DNA of 64,000 bases from Pedobacter boryungensis (GTDB lineage: Bacteria > Bacteroidota > Bacteroidia > Sphingobacteriales > Sphingobacteriaceae), in contig NZ_JABMKV010000005.1 in NCBI RefSeq assembly GCF_013204825.1, positions 62,001 through 126,000 on the forward strand, given 5' to 3'. The position numbers and the translations under genes were made by a program. Positions 46,756-56,797 of this stretch are shown in pieces; the stretch's first letter is position 1, and each line of letters starts with the position of its first letter. The notes under the pieces were generated by a model, which saw only the letters and a list, made by a program, of their open reading frames with translations, had not been told where the DNA came from and searched no databases.

Positions 46756-49700
46756 TTACGGTATAATGGTCAATGTTCCTTTAAGTTTTTCGTGCCCATC
46801 TCCTGGCTCGATCAAAAAGATATATGCACCTGTCCCTAGGTTTTTGCCTTTATATTTTCCATCCCAAGTGTTATCATAGTTTCTTTTTTCAAATACTATT
46901 CTACCAGTGAGGTCTAATACTCGCACATGATTTTCAGGATATAATTTAATATTTTTTATAATCCAGTAATCGTTTATTCCATCTGCGTTTGGAGAAAGAA
47001 TGTTTGTGACATCACTAAGTGTTATCGGTATGCGTAAAGCGTTTGAAATGGTAAGGGTACTGTTACTATAGGCAATATTATAATTGTCTGCTGTTGCTCC
47101 ACTTACAGTTAACGGATAAACACCAGCAGGGGAGGTAACAGTAGCATTTGTTGTAATGCTTGGTGGAGAAGTCAGTACTTTTACATCTTCTCCATACACA
47201 AATCCAAAATAACTCACCGTAAATATAGGATTAGGAGTACCAGCTATTTTAACCTGAATATCAGCACTAATAAGAAGTGTGGCTTTCTTGACTGTTAAAG
47301 TTTGCATAACATCAGTTGCTGGACTATATTTACTATCTCCTGGTTGGCTTGCCGTAATGGTTGTTGTTCCTGCGCCTTTTATATGAATTTTTCCATTTAC
47401 AATTGTTGCAACCAAAGGATTACTGCTTTGGTAAGTGATTTGAATTGTATTATTTGAACTAGTTGCACCTGGTACAAAATCAGCATCTCCATAAGTTGCA
47501 GTAGCCGTTGAAGGAAGATTTATGGTTTGTGGGGTTAGTACATTAGGGTTTGCAGTAACTTTTAGAATACCTGGCACATAGCTAATCAAATAATTATTTG
47601 CTGTTGCTGAACTTGCGGTAATGGGATAGTCTCCCGGTGTAGAAGCAATTGTAGCAGTTGTAGTTAGTGTAGGTTGCGTAATTAAAGCAGTTTGATTTTC
47701 ACCATTTACGAAACCAGAAAAACTAGCTGTAAGTGCAGGATTTGCGCTACCTTCTTGTTTTGTTTTTGGATCAGCAGTAATCGTAAGTGGTGCTTTATTA
47801 ACAGTGAGCACCTGAACCACATCTTTAGCACTGATATAGGTAGCGTCACCTGCCTGACTGGCCGTAATATCTGCTGTCCCAGCACCCGTAATATGAAGTT
47901 TTCCTCCTACTATAGTCGCTACACTTGTATTGCTGCTAAGGTAAGTAATTTGAATTTTATTGTTATCACTTGTTGCTGTAAGCGGTATATCAGCAGTTCC
48001 ATAGGTAACAGCTGCAAGGGGATCAAATTTAATGACTTGCGGGATTGTTGCCTGAGAGGTAATTGTTAAAGTTCCAGATACGTAATTGATAAAATAGTTT
48101 GCAGCAGTAGCAGCAGATGCTATAATTTTATAAGTTCCTGGAGGTGATGTTGCTGTAGCTGTGGTTGTATAAGTAGGTTGTTTTGTAAGCACTGTTTTGT
48201 CTTGCCCCAATACAAAGCCTGTGATGGTACCCGTAAGTGGCGGAATTGGAGACCCTGCAGTGATAGATTTTGAATCCGCTTTGATATTTAGCGTTGCCTT
48301 TTGTACCTCTAATGTACCTGTAACAGGACTGTTTCCATATCTGTTTACCGGATCTAAGAAGATAGCGTTGCCCGGCTGATTTACCGTGATTGTTGTTGTT
48401 CCAATACCAACAACATGAATTTTGTTGTTTACAATGGTTGCTACTTTGGGATCAGAACTGGTATATGTGATTGGTATTGTTGGATTATCACTCCATGCAT
48501 TCGGATCAAAATCTGAATCTCCGTAAGTAGCAGCGCTTTCCAGATTAAAACTGATATGCTGTGCTAACTTTTTATCGTCATACATATTCATTACACCATT
48601 AACGTAAACAATTTGATAGTTTGCTGCAGTGGCTCCATTAGCAACAAGTGGGTAAGGGTTCCAGTTATTCGTCTGGTTTATTGGGCTTACAATAGGGGAA
48701 TTTGCTGTTGCATTAGTAGTTACAGTAGGCAACTTGGTAAGAACTGTTTCATTTTCTCCATTAACAAAGCCCTTGTAAGTTACCTTAAAATTTGAAGGCA
48801 CAGGGGCACCAACTTTTTTGTAGACAACGTCTGGTTTAATGGTAAGCATAGCTTTGTTCACCGTAAGGTTAAGCACGTATTCTTGGCCTGCAACACTTGC
48901 CTTAATCACTGTTTTTCCTGCACCTACAATATGAATTTTACCTGCAACAATAGTTGCTACTGTTAAGTCACTGCTGTTATATGGGATTGGTGGATTTGCA
49001 GATGCAGTGCCTGCTGGATTAAAATCAGCTGCACCATATGTTGTGGTTAATTCCTTAGGATATCCATTATTTAATGCTGGCACACTACTTTCAAAAGCAC
49101 CAATATCTATTGTGCCGGTCAAGGTACGGGTTTTAGCCTTCATGTGGTTGATGTATTCTTCCAGTACGGGATAGTTGGTTGCCGCAGTAGAAAGAGTTGT
49201 TCCACCATCTATAGCATTAGAAGTAGGCAAAAGCGAAAAGTCTTTATTTGCATAATCTTTAAAACCAGGGTCATTTAACCCCATATTGCCATACATGTCA
49301 TTGATATGTGTTACCCTACCAGCATTTGGTTTTTTTCCGCCTCCTGATGTATTGTATTCATACAGGTCAACTACATGAGGACTTAGCCAGTTGTTGCGCA
49401 TATTTACCTCCCCAGACAAGTTTGTTGAAAGAATATTAAGTTGGGAAGGAATCGTGCCTGCAGGAGAGCCTGGAACAGCTTGTCCATAGATGATATTATT
49501 GCGCATATCTACCTTTGTGGTAATGGTAACGGTATCTCCGCCGGCAATATCTCCACCATCTGCCATTAAAAATAAAGATACATCATAAGCTGCTTTGGAA
49601 GGTTTTGAAGGATCAATGTTGTATGTTTTATTACGTTCTATTACTACTGTATTGTTGTAAAAATGAAGTGTACCCGGGCGATAATATTTATATTCACCTT

Positions 49701-50679
49701 GATCACCGCCATAACGGATAAAACGGGTTGCACCATCAACATCACTAAAAATAACATTTCCATACATAAATGTTTCCTTGTAGCTGGGCAGCAGATCCAG
49801 TACACCAATTCCGCCTTGCGGCTCAGCAATTTGTACAGCGTGGCCAGCAGACGAAACAATATAATTGTATCTAAATATGTTTCCTGATGAACGGTCTTTT
49901 AGTGAGGCACCCAATGCACCATCAATTAACTTATCGAAAAAATTGTATTGATAAACTACGTTTTCTGCTTCTACGTACAAACCGTGATCGTGAAAATCAC
50001 CCACAACACCAATTTTGGTAAAAGTATTTTTCTCTATAAGGATATTTTTGGAATGAGCATGATACAGAAACTTGGAATTAATAAAAAGACCTATTCCACA
50101 ATTGTTGATGTTACAATTTCGAACTACTAGATCTTGCACTCTTTCTGCATAGATTCCTGCTGAAAATACGTCGTACGCTACCTTGGTCTGAGGCGCACTT
50201 GCAGTCGTGAAAGTTTTTGTAGGATGTGCATTTCGGATTTCCAGATTATCGATTATAATATCATGTGGAATAGGGCCATAAGAGCCAGCTCCCGTTCCAG
50301 GCCCAATAAAAATAAGTCCAAAAACATCTGTATTTGGAAAAGCTAGTTTTTGTGGGTCAGAGGTGGCATTTTCTCCATCAATGATCGGTTTTTCTCCATT
50401 TGGTCCGGGAATACCTAAGATAGTGATTGGATTTCCAGGTTCTCCGCTTGTGGAGATAAGAAATTTCTCTCGGTATGGGTTTGGATCATAATGAATGCTC
50501 ACTATGTCGCCTGCTCCAAGGGTGTTCCAAGGAACCTGAGAAAGTTTAGTCATTGTCTGCCCAGGACCAACATGATAGTTTTTTTGAGCAAATGAGGTCA
50601 AATTGCTAAAGGAAATTAGCAAAAAAAACATCAGTGAATAATATATTCGACCGATGGGTATGGATAAATTTTTATGCAT
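46756..50679 (-). CDS. Giant T9SS-secreted protein (parallel beta-helix, MBG repeats, type B sorting domain)
   Basis: 1307-residue exported protein. A signal peptide is followed by a right-handed parallel beta-helix domain (about 30-520; VGPGQTMTKLSQVPWNTLGA, LVVRNCNINNCGIGLFINSK) like those of polysaccharide lyases and surface adhesins. Then come four repeats of about 160 residues (about 540-1210), each an Ig-like half (TYGDADFVPG..., SSNPLVATIVNGKIHIKGAG) and an MBG-type half (GFVNGENQTALITQPTLTTT). The C-terminus is a type B T9SS sorting domain (ILSPNADGINDYWIIKNIKL). No catalytic residues are obvious, so an adhesin is as likely as an enzyme. It has its own motif promoter and strong terminator. 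Confidence 0.87.
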   Translation of the reverse strand: MHKNLSIPIGRIYYSLMFFLLISFSNLTSFAQKNYHVGPGQTMTKLSQVPWNTLGAGDIVSIHYDPNPYREKFLISTSGEPGNPITILGIPGPNGEKPIIDGENATSDPQKLAFPNTDVFGLIFIGPGTGAGSYGPIPHDIIIDNLEIRNAHPTKTFTTASAPQTKVAYDVFSAGIYAERVQDLVVRNCNINNCGIGLFINSKFLYHAHSKNILIEKNTFTKIGVVGDFHDHGLYVEAENVVYQYNFFDKLIDGALGASLKDRSSGNIFRYNYIVSSAGHAVQIAEPQGGIGVLDLLPSYKETFMYGNVIFSDVDGATRFIRYGGDQGEYKYYRPGTLHFYNNTVVIERNKTYNIDPSKPSKAAYDVSLFLMADGGDIAGGDTVTITTKVDMRNNIIYGQAVPGSPAGTIPSQLNILSTNLSGEVNMRNNWLSPHVVDLYEYNTSGGGKKPNAGRVTHINDMYGNMGLNDPGFKDYANKDFSLLPTSNAIDGGTTLSTAATNYPVLEEYINHMKAKTRTLTGTIDIGAFESSVPALNNGYPKELTTTYGAADFNPAGTASANPPIPYNSSDLTVATIVAGKIHIVGAGKTVIKASVAGQEYVLNLTVNKAMLTIKPDVVYKKVGAPVPSNFKVTYKGFVNGENETVLTKLPTVTTNATANSPIVSPINQTNNWNPYPLVANGATAANYQIVYVNGVMNMYDDKKLAQHISFNLESAATYGDSDFDPNAWSDNPTIPITYTSSDPKVATIVNNKIHVVGIGTTTITVNQPGNAIFLDPVNRYGNSPVTGTLEVQKATLNIKADSKSITAGSPIPPLTGTITGFVLGQDKTVLTKQPTYTTTATATSPPGTYKIIASAATAANYFINYVSGTLTITSQATIPQVIKFDPLAAVTYGTADIPLTATSDNNKIQITYLSSNTSVATIVGGKLHITGAGTADITASQAGDATYISAKDVVQVLTVNKAPLTITADPKTKQEGSANPALTASFSGFVNGENQTALITQPTLTTTATIASTPGDYPITASSATANNYLISYVPGILKVTANPNVLTPQTINLPSTATATYGDADFVPGATSSNNTIQITYQSSNPLVATIVNGKIHIKGAGTTTITASQPGDSKYSPATDVMQTLTVKKATLLISADIQVKIAGTPNPIFTVSYFGFVYGEDVKVLTSPPSITTNATVTSPAGVYPLTVSGATADNYNIAYSNSTLTISNALRIPITLSDVTNILSPNADGINDYWIIKNIKLYPENHVRVLDLTGRIVFEKRNYDNTWDGKYKGKNLGTGAYIFLIEPGDGHEKLKGTLTIIP

Positions 50680-50748
50680 ATTGTTGTGAATAATTTGTTG
50701 AATTTATTTTCTAGCGCTTTGGTTGAAATAAAGAATTATCCCAACAAA

Positions 50749-50794
50749 CAAAGGTAAATCAGTCTGACATGCTATAAAATCATCTTTTAAGGTG
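50749..50794 (-). promoter_or_regulatory. Motif promoter P2, before the giant beta-helix protein gene
   Basis: On the minus strand CACCTTAAAAGATGATTT (50794-50777) starts 38 bases before TACCTTTG (50756-50749), a perfect -7 element. The start codon is 69 bases further on. The gap 50680-51003 also contains an ordinary-looking promoter for the plus-strand lipoprotein gene (TTTG at 50958-50961, ATTTTTTG at 50983-50990). Confidence 0.75.
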
Positions 50795-51003
50795 AGGACT
50801 GATTTGTGTTTACGAAACAGATTGTCCTTAAACCTCATTGTATTAGTAAATTAAATGCCAATGGTCTTTTACACTTTATTTTTAACCTAATTTTAATTTA
50901 AGTGATAAAAAGAAATGCTCTAGTCTTTTAGGAGTATCTATAAAACTAATCTGCTGATTTGATTTACTTTAGCTGATGAATTATTTTTTGCAATACCAAT
51001 TAT

Positions 51004-52152
51004 ATGAACAAAAGAATCTTTCTATTGCTATGTGTAGGTTACACCATGTTGATATCCTGTTTTCACAAATCGCCAGAAACAGCACTGGCAGATAACGTTG
51101 CTCAGATCTTAATTTGCGAAACAGAAACACAAAGTTATCTGATTTGTAAAGAAGAAATTTTTCAAGTACGTTCTAAATCATCAGGACAAAGAGGAACTTA
51201 CATATCGGGTGATAAAAAATACCGATATTCAGTACGTGAAGCAAATTCAGGGAAACTTCTTACACGTTTAGTGAGTAAACCAAACGAAGACTTTAACTTA
51301 CTGGGGTTTGATGGAAAATTGCTTTGGTGCTACAGTGCTGATCCAAAGATAGGTTTGCATGCAAGAAATCCTGCTTCGCTAAAAATGGTAATCAATAAAG
51401 GTGGCCTTTTATCGCTCAATCCTGCCATTGGGCAAATGCCTAGAGTACCATTAGCAGAAGCCTATCGCTTTTATCAATTTGACAGCGAGCATAATAGCAT
51501 GCTTTTGTTGAATAACAACGGTTTCGTATTTCGCTTAGCACAAAAAACATTATTAGCTTCAAACGAGAAGACAATGCCTTCAAACTTAAATCCCATTATT
51601 TATCCACTATCTTCTGTTGTTTATCTGGATGCTGAAAGAGAAGTTTCCTTAACTCCAGATGTAAGAAACTATTTTCGGAAAGATCATAGCAATGAGTATT
51701 CATTTTTAATGGGAAAGCTATTGGTTGAGAATGATAGGCAAAAAATTGCAGCTTTCAAACATCGTGTAATTGGGAAGATAGGTGCAACTAAATGGGATGC
51801 TTTATCCATGCAATCAAGTTTGTCTTCAGTTAGCTTGGGAGCGGATTCAAATACAGTGTATATAATGGAAGCCACAAATCTCCAAGATACAGCAAATATT
51901 CATTTGTCCGCATATCATGTAGTAGAGAATAGCTATAAAAAGAAATGGGGCAGTACAATTGGAGGCATTTATTACAACTATACAGCTGCCTTAAGAGCTA
52001 ACCCGAAAGCCTTCGTATTTTCATCTGGTAATCCCGACTACGATTTTGAATGGTTTGGATTAACAAAAGGGGTATTGGTAGGAGTAAGGATGCTTTATAT
52101 GTTTGGCTTAGATGCTAATTCGGGAAAGTTATTGTGGAAAGTTAAAATATAG
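51004..52152 (+). CDS. Lipoprotein of unknown function, paralogue A
   Basis: 382-residue lipoprotein with a lipobox (LISC, Cys about 19). I do not recognise its family with confidence. It is clearly related to the lipoprotein at 52853-54040. Shared features are RYSVREANSGKLLTRLV near residue 80, LLGFDGKLLWCY near 100, and the C-terminal DFEWFGLTKGVLVGVRM...SGKLLWKVKI. The pattern of short beta-strands suggests a propeller-like fold; this is inference. It is encoded divergently from the giant beta-helix gene and probably exposed at the periplasmic or outer surface. Confidence 0.75.
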   Translation: MNKRIFLLLCVGYTMLISCFHKSPETALADNVAQILICETETQSYLICKEEIFQVRSKSSGQRGTYISGDKKYRYSVREANSGKLLTRLVSKPNEDFNLLGFDGKLLWCYSADPKIGLHARNPASLKMVINKGGLLSLNPAIGQMPRVPLAEAYRFYQFDSEHNSMLLLNNNGFVFRLAQKTLLASNEKTMPSNLNPIIYPLSSVVYLDAEREVSLTPDVRNYFRKDHSNEYSFLMGKLLVENDRQKIAAFKHRVIGKIGATKWDALSMQSSLSSVSLGADSNTVYIMEATNLQDTANIHLSAYHVVENSYKKKWGSTIGGIYYNYTAALRANPKAFVFSSGNPDYDFEWFGLTKGVLVGVRMLYMFGLDANSGKLLWKVKI

Positions 52153-52169
52153 TGCGACTGAGATAGTAT

Positions 52170-52838
52170 TTAATCATATTTCATGGCGATATAAATTTGG
52201 TGTTTATATTTAGGTGTGATTATTTTTAGCTCATTTTTTCTCCTGTTTTGTAGCGTAATTTTTATGCCTTTTTTATAGAGTGTTTCATTTTGTCTTTTGT
52301 AAACTATCTGGTCATCATCTTCACAATTTTCATATTCTTTTTTAACAATCATTTTACCAGTTGATAGGTTGAAATCAACATACACAAAATATTCGCATAT
52401 TTTACCATCAGTGCTCGAATAGCCTATTAAATAAAAATCTCCATTTTGATAGCGATATTTATCTGTATGCCCCCATTTCCAACTACTTCCTCCACTCTGA
52501 GTGATGTTTAGAATGCCATTTTTGATCTCTATTTTTTCCAAAGGGTCACCCATTGTTCCGCCATCTTGACTTTCATAAAGTGCCTGTTGGGACTTTTTCC
52601 ACATCATCCATTCTCCATTTTGCAATTTGTAAATTCTTAGCTCTCTTGGTATGCTTTCATAGGTTTCGTCTTCTTGCTTTGTGTTGTAGGCAACAACAAG
52701 TTCTTTCGTTCCATCATTGTCCAAGTCTCCTAAAGTAGTGGTCAAAATAAAATAGCTTTCGGGTTTTGGAATGCGTTGAGCGAAAAGGGTAAGGCTATTT
52801 AAGCAAATAATTACCAATAGTGTCGTCTTTTTCATCAT
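52170..52838 (-). CDS. Secreted protein with an FG-GAP-like calcium motif
   Basis: 222-residue exported protein (signal MMKKTTLLVIICLNSLTLFA). Near residue 38 is GDLDNDGTKELVVAYNTK, a single FG-GAP/VCBS-like loop. The rest is beta-rich with many aromatic residues (GGSSWKWGHTDKYRYQNGDF). Function unknown. It starts 14 bases after the end of the upstream lipoprotein gene, so it is probably the third gene of an operon that begins at 54350. Confidence 0.7.
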   Translation of the reverse strand: MMKKTTLLVIICLNSLTLFAQRIPKPESYFILTTTLGDLDNDGTKELVVAYNTKQEDETYESIPRELRIYKLQNGEWMMWKKSQQALYESQDGGTMGDPLEKIEIKNGILNITQSGGSSWKWGHTDKYRYQNGDFYLIGYSSTDGKICEYFVYVDFNLSTGKMIVKKEYENCEDDDQIVYKRQNETLYKKGIKITLQNRRKNELKIITPKYKHQIYIAMKYD

Positions 52839-52852
52839 GTAATAATTAAAGC

Positions 52853-54040
52853 TTATAATTTTTTTGAATATAATATTTTGCCTGACTGCAAATCGGCAAC
52901 CATGAGATGTGCCATCTTTATACCAACAAACTGGTTTTCATAAATCCCATACCATTCAAAATCTCTAGATGGCATACCGGCTCTGTATTTTTTATCAAAA
53001 GGTGATTTCGTCTTTTTTGCAACTAGATTGAAGAATACATCTGGAAAAGCCAATGTCCACTTCTTGAGATATTGCCCAGAATTAATCGTTACCTGGCTAA
53101 TCAAAGCTGCTCCACTATTTCCATAACTACTACTATGTAATAGATAAATCTTAGTAGAATCACCACCAAGATTCTCACCTGTAATTGTGCGACGACCCCT
53201 GTTCATCTTTTCATTAAAATTAGTTTTAAAATCTATTTTAGCGGGTCTTTTATCATTTATAGTGGACTTTTGCTCCCAAGATTTTTCGGCAATAGCTAGC
53301 TTATTAAGGTCTTGTTCTAAGAGAAAACGACCAAATAAATAGGCTTCTTCATCAGTTTTTTCATCCTTAGTGATGTACTGTTTGCTATTGCCAGTTAGTT
53401 TAAGTAGCTGACTTGGGTTTAAAAAAACTGAATTTCCGGTGGGTTTAAGTCTTTTGGTAAAAGGCTTAGATTTTTCTGTAGCAACAGATCTTAGTGTAAA
53501 GAGGTTTAATTTAAAAGTACTACCACTCTTATTGATGATCGTCAACTGGCTATCAAGGGGGTTATATCGGTAATACTGATTTGCTTCTGCAACATCAGGG
53601 AGTGAAGCGTTCAGTTTTAAAGTTGGGTTGATCATAGCCATATCTTTTTGAGTTCTCAGAATTGTTAAATCTGGAACATTTCTGGTATGCAATCGATGTA
53701 GATTATCATAACACCATATTGTATTGCCTTGAACACCAATAATTTGGAAATCATCTGGGCCGCTGCCTGTTACCAATCTATTTAATAGTTTTCCATCATT
53801 AAGTTGATAAACAGAATATCTAAAAATTGAGGAAGAGTTAGCGAGCTTTAATTTATTTGCCCGATGCAATACGGTTTTATAAGTTAGCTCATGGATGATA
53901 AGTAGTGCATTTTTACCTTCTCCGGCAACAATAACCGACTTGATTTCTGCGGCCTTTTCAATTTGTGGGGCATTTAATGAACAGGAAGAGAAAAGAAAGA
54001 ACAAATAAAAATAACAGATAGATTTGATGGTGCTACACAT
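52853..54040 (-). CDS. Lipoprotein of unknown function, paralogue B
   Basis: 395 residues from the ATG at 54040; a codon 60 bases upstream would overlap the preceding gene and is unlikely. The lipobox is FLFSSC. It shares with the 51004 lipoprotein RYSVYQLNDGKLLNRLV, an IIGVQGNTIWCY block and the ending DFEWYGIYENQFVGIKM...SGKILYSKKL. Similarity is strongest at the two ends of the protein. It lies 7 bases after a small membrane-protein gene and 14 bases before the FG-GAP-like gene, as the middle gene of an operon. Confidence 0.75.
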   Translation of the reverse strand: MCSTIKSICYFYLFFLFSSCSLNAPQIEKAAEIKSVIVAGEGKNALLIIHELTYKTVLHRANKLKLANSSSIFRYSVYQLNDGKLLNRLVTGSGPDDFQIIGVQGNTIWCYDNLHRLHTRNVPDLTILRTQKDMAMINPTLKLNASLPDVAEANQYYRYNPLDSQLTIINKSGSTFKLNLFTLRSVATEKSKPFTKRLKPTGNSVFLNPSQLLKLTGNSKQYITKDEKTDEEAYLFGRFLLEQDLNKLAIAEKSWEQKSTINDKRPAKIDFKTNFNEKMNRGRRTITGENLGGDSTKIYLLHSSSYGNSGAALISQVTINSGQYLKKWTLAFPDVFFNLVAKKTKSPFDKKYRAGMPSRDFEWYGIYENQFVGIKMAHLMVADLQSGKILYSKKL

Positions 54041-54047
54041 AAAAAGC

Positions 54048-54350
54048 TTATTGAAGTTTGTTTCTGCCTGTAAGTAGATAAATGCAAAAAAGAAGCGCAC
54101 AGGTAATTCCTACACATATAGGTGATAAAAGTAGCACTGCCGAACCGGTACGACCTTTATTTTTAAGATACATGCTAAAAAAAAGTAGAAAAAGAATAAT
54201 AAGCAAACCACTAACCCACTTAAAAGTATCGTAAGTAGATACTTTTTGCTCTTCCTTGAGTCCTAAAACTCCAATTAATAAATAGAGGTATACCAAAGTA
54301 ACTATTGCGTTGATCACCCACATGAGTTTGTATGCTAATAACATTTTCAT
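54048..54350 (-). CDS. Small membrane protein
   Basis: 100-residue protein with three probable transmembrane helices (LMWVINAIVTLVYLYLLIGV, FKWVSGLLIILFLLFFSMYL, AVLLLSPICVGITCALLFCI). No family recognised. First gene of the operon that encodes lipoprotein paralogue B, behind its own copy of the motif promoter. Confidence 0.7.
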   Translation of the reverse strand: MKMLLAYKLMWVINAIVTLVYLYLLIGVLGLKEEQKVSTYDTFKWVSGLLIILFLLFFSMYLKNKGRTGSAVLLLSPICVGITCALLFCIYLLTGRNKLQ

Positions 54351-54392
54351 TTATTTTTTCAAGACCGGTTTAACTAGGACTATATAAGCTTG

Positions 54393-54438
54393 CTAAAGTA
54401 GTGTAGGGGTGGTAAAAGAGAAATGCTCTTTTAAGGTG
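54393..54438 (-). promoter_or_regulatory. Motif promoter P3, before the membrane protein/lipoprotein operon
   Basis: On the minus strand CACCTTAAAAGAGCATTT (54438-54421) starts 38 bases before TACTTTAG (54400-54393), one mismatch from the -7 consensus. The start codon at 54350 is 42 bases further on. Confidence 0.65.
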
Positions 54439-54549
54439 ATATTTACTCTTCTGAGCAATTTAAGGGTGAGAAAACTGCACATTTGATTTTTTCGATAAGC
54501 TTTTTGGATGATTTTTTAGCGGAATATGGTTGATGTTTACATAATAAAT

Positions 54550-54595
54550 CACCCCAAAAGATGATTTATTGCCGCTGCTAATACCTCTACCTTTG
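54550..54595 (+). promoter_or_regulatory. Motif promoter P4, before the kinase/regulator pair
   Basis: CACCCCAAAAGATGATTT (54550-54567) starts 38 bases before TACCTTTG (54588-54595), a perfect -7 element 84 bases before the kinase ATG. It is divergent from P3, whose box is 112 bases away. The gap 54351-54679 contains nothing else I can assign. Confidence 0.75.
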
Positions 54596-54679
54596 TAACC
54601 AAGATTTATTCAGTTTAGCAAGTGCTTTCTAGATTGTACGCTGTTAAATTGCTTGATTTTTATCGTATTAAATTAACTA

Positions 54680-56797
54680 ATGTCCTCATCCCGGTCCCCT
54701 GTCTTTGTTTTACTTCTCTTCTTATTTTTGCCGAGTTTTTGTTTTGGTCAAACTCGTGTTATCGATAGTTTAAAGAAAGTTATACAGTCTTCTGGAACCA
54801 CTAAAGAGATATGTGCGGCCCATAATAAGTTAGCAACTGAATTCACTCGCTATGATTTAAATCAAGCAAAAGAACATTTACACATTGCATTTTCAATAGC
54901 AAAATCAATCAATTGGGATCTTCATGTTGCTTATAGCTACACTGAGTTTGTGAATATCTTCAGGAATACCGCAATGACAGACAGTGCTGAATATTATCTA
55001 GAAAAACTCAAGCAACTTTCCCTTCAACATGGCTCAAACTCTTCAGATGATATTAAAATAAGAAGTAATTATAATTCTGTAAAAGGACTGATGCTTAAAA
55101 ATGAAGGGAATTATAAGGCGGCTATACCTTATCTTCTTCAGGCTTTTAAAGAAAGCGAAATATTGAAGAACCCTATATCTGCTGCGGGACAACTGCTGAA
55201 TATAGGTAACACGTACCTTAAATTAGGGGCTTATGAAACAGCCCTCAACTATCATTTGAAGGCATTAGACGGTTTTTTAAAAATTAATAATAAAAAAGGG
55301 CAATCTTTCTGTTATCAAGCTATCGCGGGGGATTTTGTTGCTCTCCAAATCTATGATAAGGCCTTAGATTATGCCATGAAATCTAGACGTATTAAGGCTC
55401 TTTTAAATGATAAACGGGGAATCTGTTCTTCAAATACGAGTTTAGGTTTAATCTATCGCGGTTTGAAAGCCTATGAAAAATCTTTAAAATATTTTCAAAT
55501 CGCACTCCATATTGCTAGAGAAATGCAACTCTTTTCAGAAGAATATGAGGCGCTGATGGAGTTGGGCAATACCTATTTGGAGATGAACGAGCCGTTAAAG
55601 GCATTAAATGAGTTCAAACTCGTGCTTAGATTAGCAGTTAAATCTGGAGACGAAATTAAAATTAAGGCCATAGAGGCAAAACTTAAGTTCCTTCAACCTA
55701 CGCTAGTTTCAGATATAGGTTGGGAAAAAAAGCTATTCGATAATATCCATTTATATGCGAAAGATGGCAATAAAGAACAGGAGCTTGAAAGTTATAAATA
55801 CCTCGTTAAATTCTATCAGGACAAAAATGATTTTAAAAAAGCCTTTTTTTATAATGAGCAATTCCATACCAAAAAAGATAGCTTGTTGAATTATAAACTT
55901 GCCATGCAATTAAAGAAAAAAGAAGAAGTTTTCAATTTGGAAAGGCGAGAGAAAGAAATAACCTTGTTGAAAAGAGATCGACTAATTAATTTGGCAGCTT
56001 TGGAGAAGCAAAGAGTTGTTAAATATTCTCTGGTTTTTTTTAGTTTCTTGATGGCATTTGTTTTGCTATTGACGGTTTATCGAAGAAATACCATTCTCAA
56101 AGCCAATGCTGTTTTAGCTCTAGAAGATATGCGGATATCTATCGCAAGAGATTTGCACGATGATATTGGCTCTCGCCTGACTAATATCCAGTTAATGACT
56201 GAACTTATTCGAAATCCTAACATCATCAAAAATCCGCAGAAAGATTATATCTTAGCTATACGCGAAGAAATAATGGCATCCACAGAAGCGCTAGATGAAA
56301 TTGTTTGGAACATGAATGGTAAAGCTGCAATTGATGTAAATTTGCAAGTGAGAATGAGAAGATATGCGGGGGAGATTTTTGATATGGGTAAAATAGATTA
56401 TCAGATGAATATGTCTGATGAGTTGATCGATAAACAGTTTTCGCATGAAAAGCAACGTGATATCTTTCTGATGTTTAGGGAAATATTAAATAACATTCGG
56501 AAACATGCCGAAGCAAGTAAGGTGCTGATAGAACTTAAAACTAACAGACATCATATCTGTCTTAACATTTCGGATGACGGTAAGGGTTTTGATTTAGCTA
56601 ACCTTGAAACAGAAAGAAACGGCCTTAAAAATATTAAAAGTAGAACAGAAAAATGGAAGGGAAAACTTGTACTCGCTTCTATGCCTGGAGTAGGCACACA
56701 ATTCACAATCACCATACCTAAAGACGGTAGTACCCTTAAACAATTATTAGTATACATCCAAAATTTAATGTCTAAAATAAAATGGAACAAAAATTAG
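54680..56797 (+). CDS. TPR-containing sensor histidine kinase, paralogue B
   Basis: 705-residue membrane sensor. A signal peptide (ending FCFGQ) precedes periplasmic TPR repeats (about 30-400), a coiled coil, one transmembrane helix (about 447-467), a HisKA_3 domain with IARDLHDDIGSRLTNIQLM (His about 492) and a HATPase domain (NNIRKHAEASKV, SDDGKGFDLANLETERNGLK). It is paralogous to the kinase at 44317. Its end overlaps the regulator gene by 16 bases, so the pair is cotranscribed. Because it has the same promoter box as the giant surface-protein genes, the system may control its own regulon. Confidence 0.93.
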   Translation: MSSSRSPVFVLLLFLFLPSFCFGQTRVIDSLKKVIQSSGTTKEICAAHNKLATEFTRYDLNQAKEHLHIAFSIAKSINWDLHVAYSYTEFVNIFRNTAMTDSAEYYLEKLKQLSLQHGSNSSDDIKIRSNYNSVKGLMLKNEGNYKAAIPYLLQAFKESEILKNPISAAGQLLNIGNTYLKLGAYETALNYHLKALDGFLKINNKKGQSFCYQAIAGDFVALQIYDKALDYAMKSRRIKALLNDKRGICSSNTSLGLIYRGLKAYEKSLKYFQIALHIAREMQLFSEEYEALMELGNTYLEMNEPLKALNEFKLVLRLAVKSGDEIKIKAIEAKLKFLQPTLVSDIGWEKKLFDNIHLYAKDGNKEQELESYKYLVKFYQDKNDFKKAFFYNEQFHTKKDSLLNYKLAMQLKKKEEVFNLERREKEITLLKRDRLINLAALEKQRVVKYSLVFFSFLMAFVLLLTVYRRNTILKANAVLALEDMRISIARDLHDDIGSRLTNIQLMTELIRNPNIIKNPQKDYILAIREEIMASTEALDEIVWNMNGKAAIDVNLQVRMRRYAGEIFDMGKIDYQMNMSDELIDKQFSHEKQRDIFLMFREILNNIRKHAEASKVLIELKTNRHHICLNISDDGKGFDLANLETERNGLKNIKSRTEKWKGKLVLASMPGVGTQFTITIPKDGSTLKQLLVYIQNLMSKIKWNKN

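Noticed and set aside
46756..50679. Several antisense frames of 60-125 codons inside the giant beta-helix gene
   Set aside because: They mirror strongly coding DNA with repeat structure on the other strand; none has a plausible start or known motif.
50911..50934. Minus-strand box-like CTCCTAAAAGACTA upstream of the giant beta-helix gene
   Set aside because: The 38-base offset gives ATTAAAAT, not a -7 element. It does share AGAGCATTTCT with the region of P3, so it may be a relic, but I cannot support a promoter.
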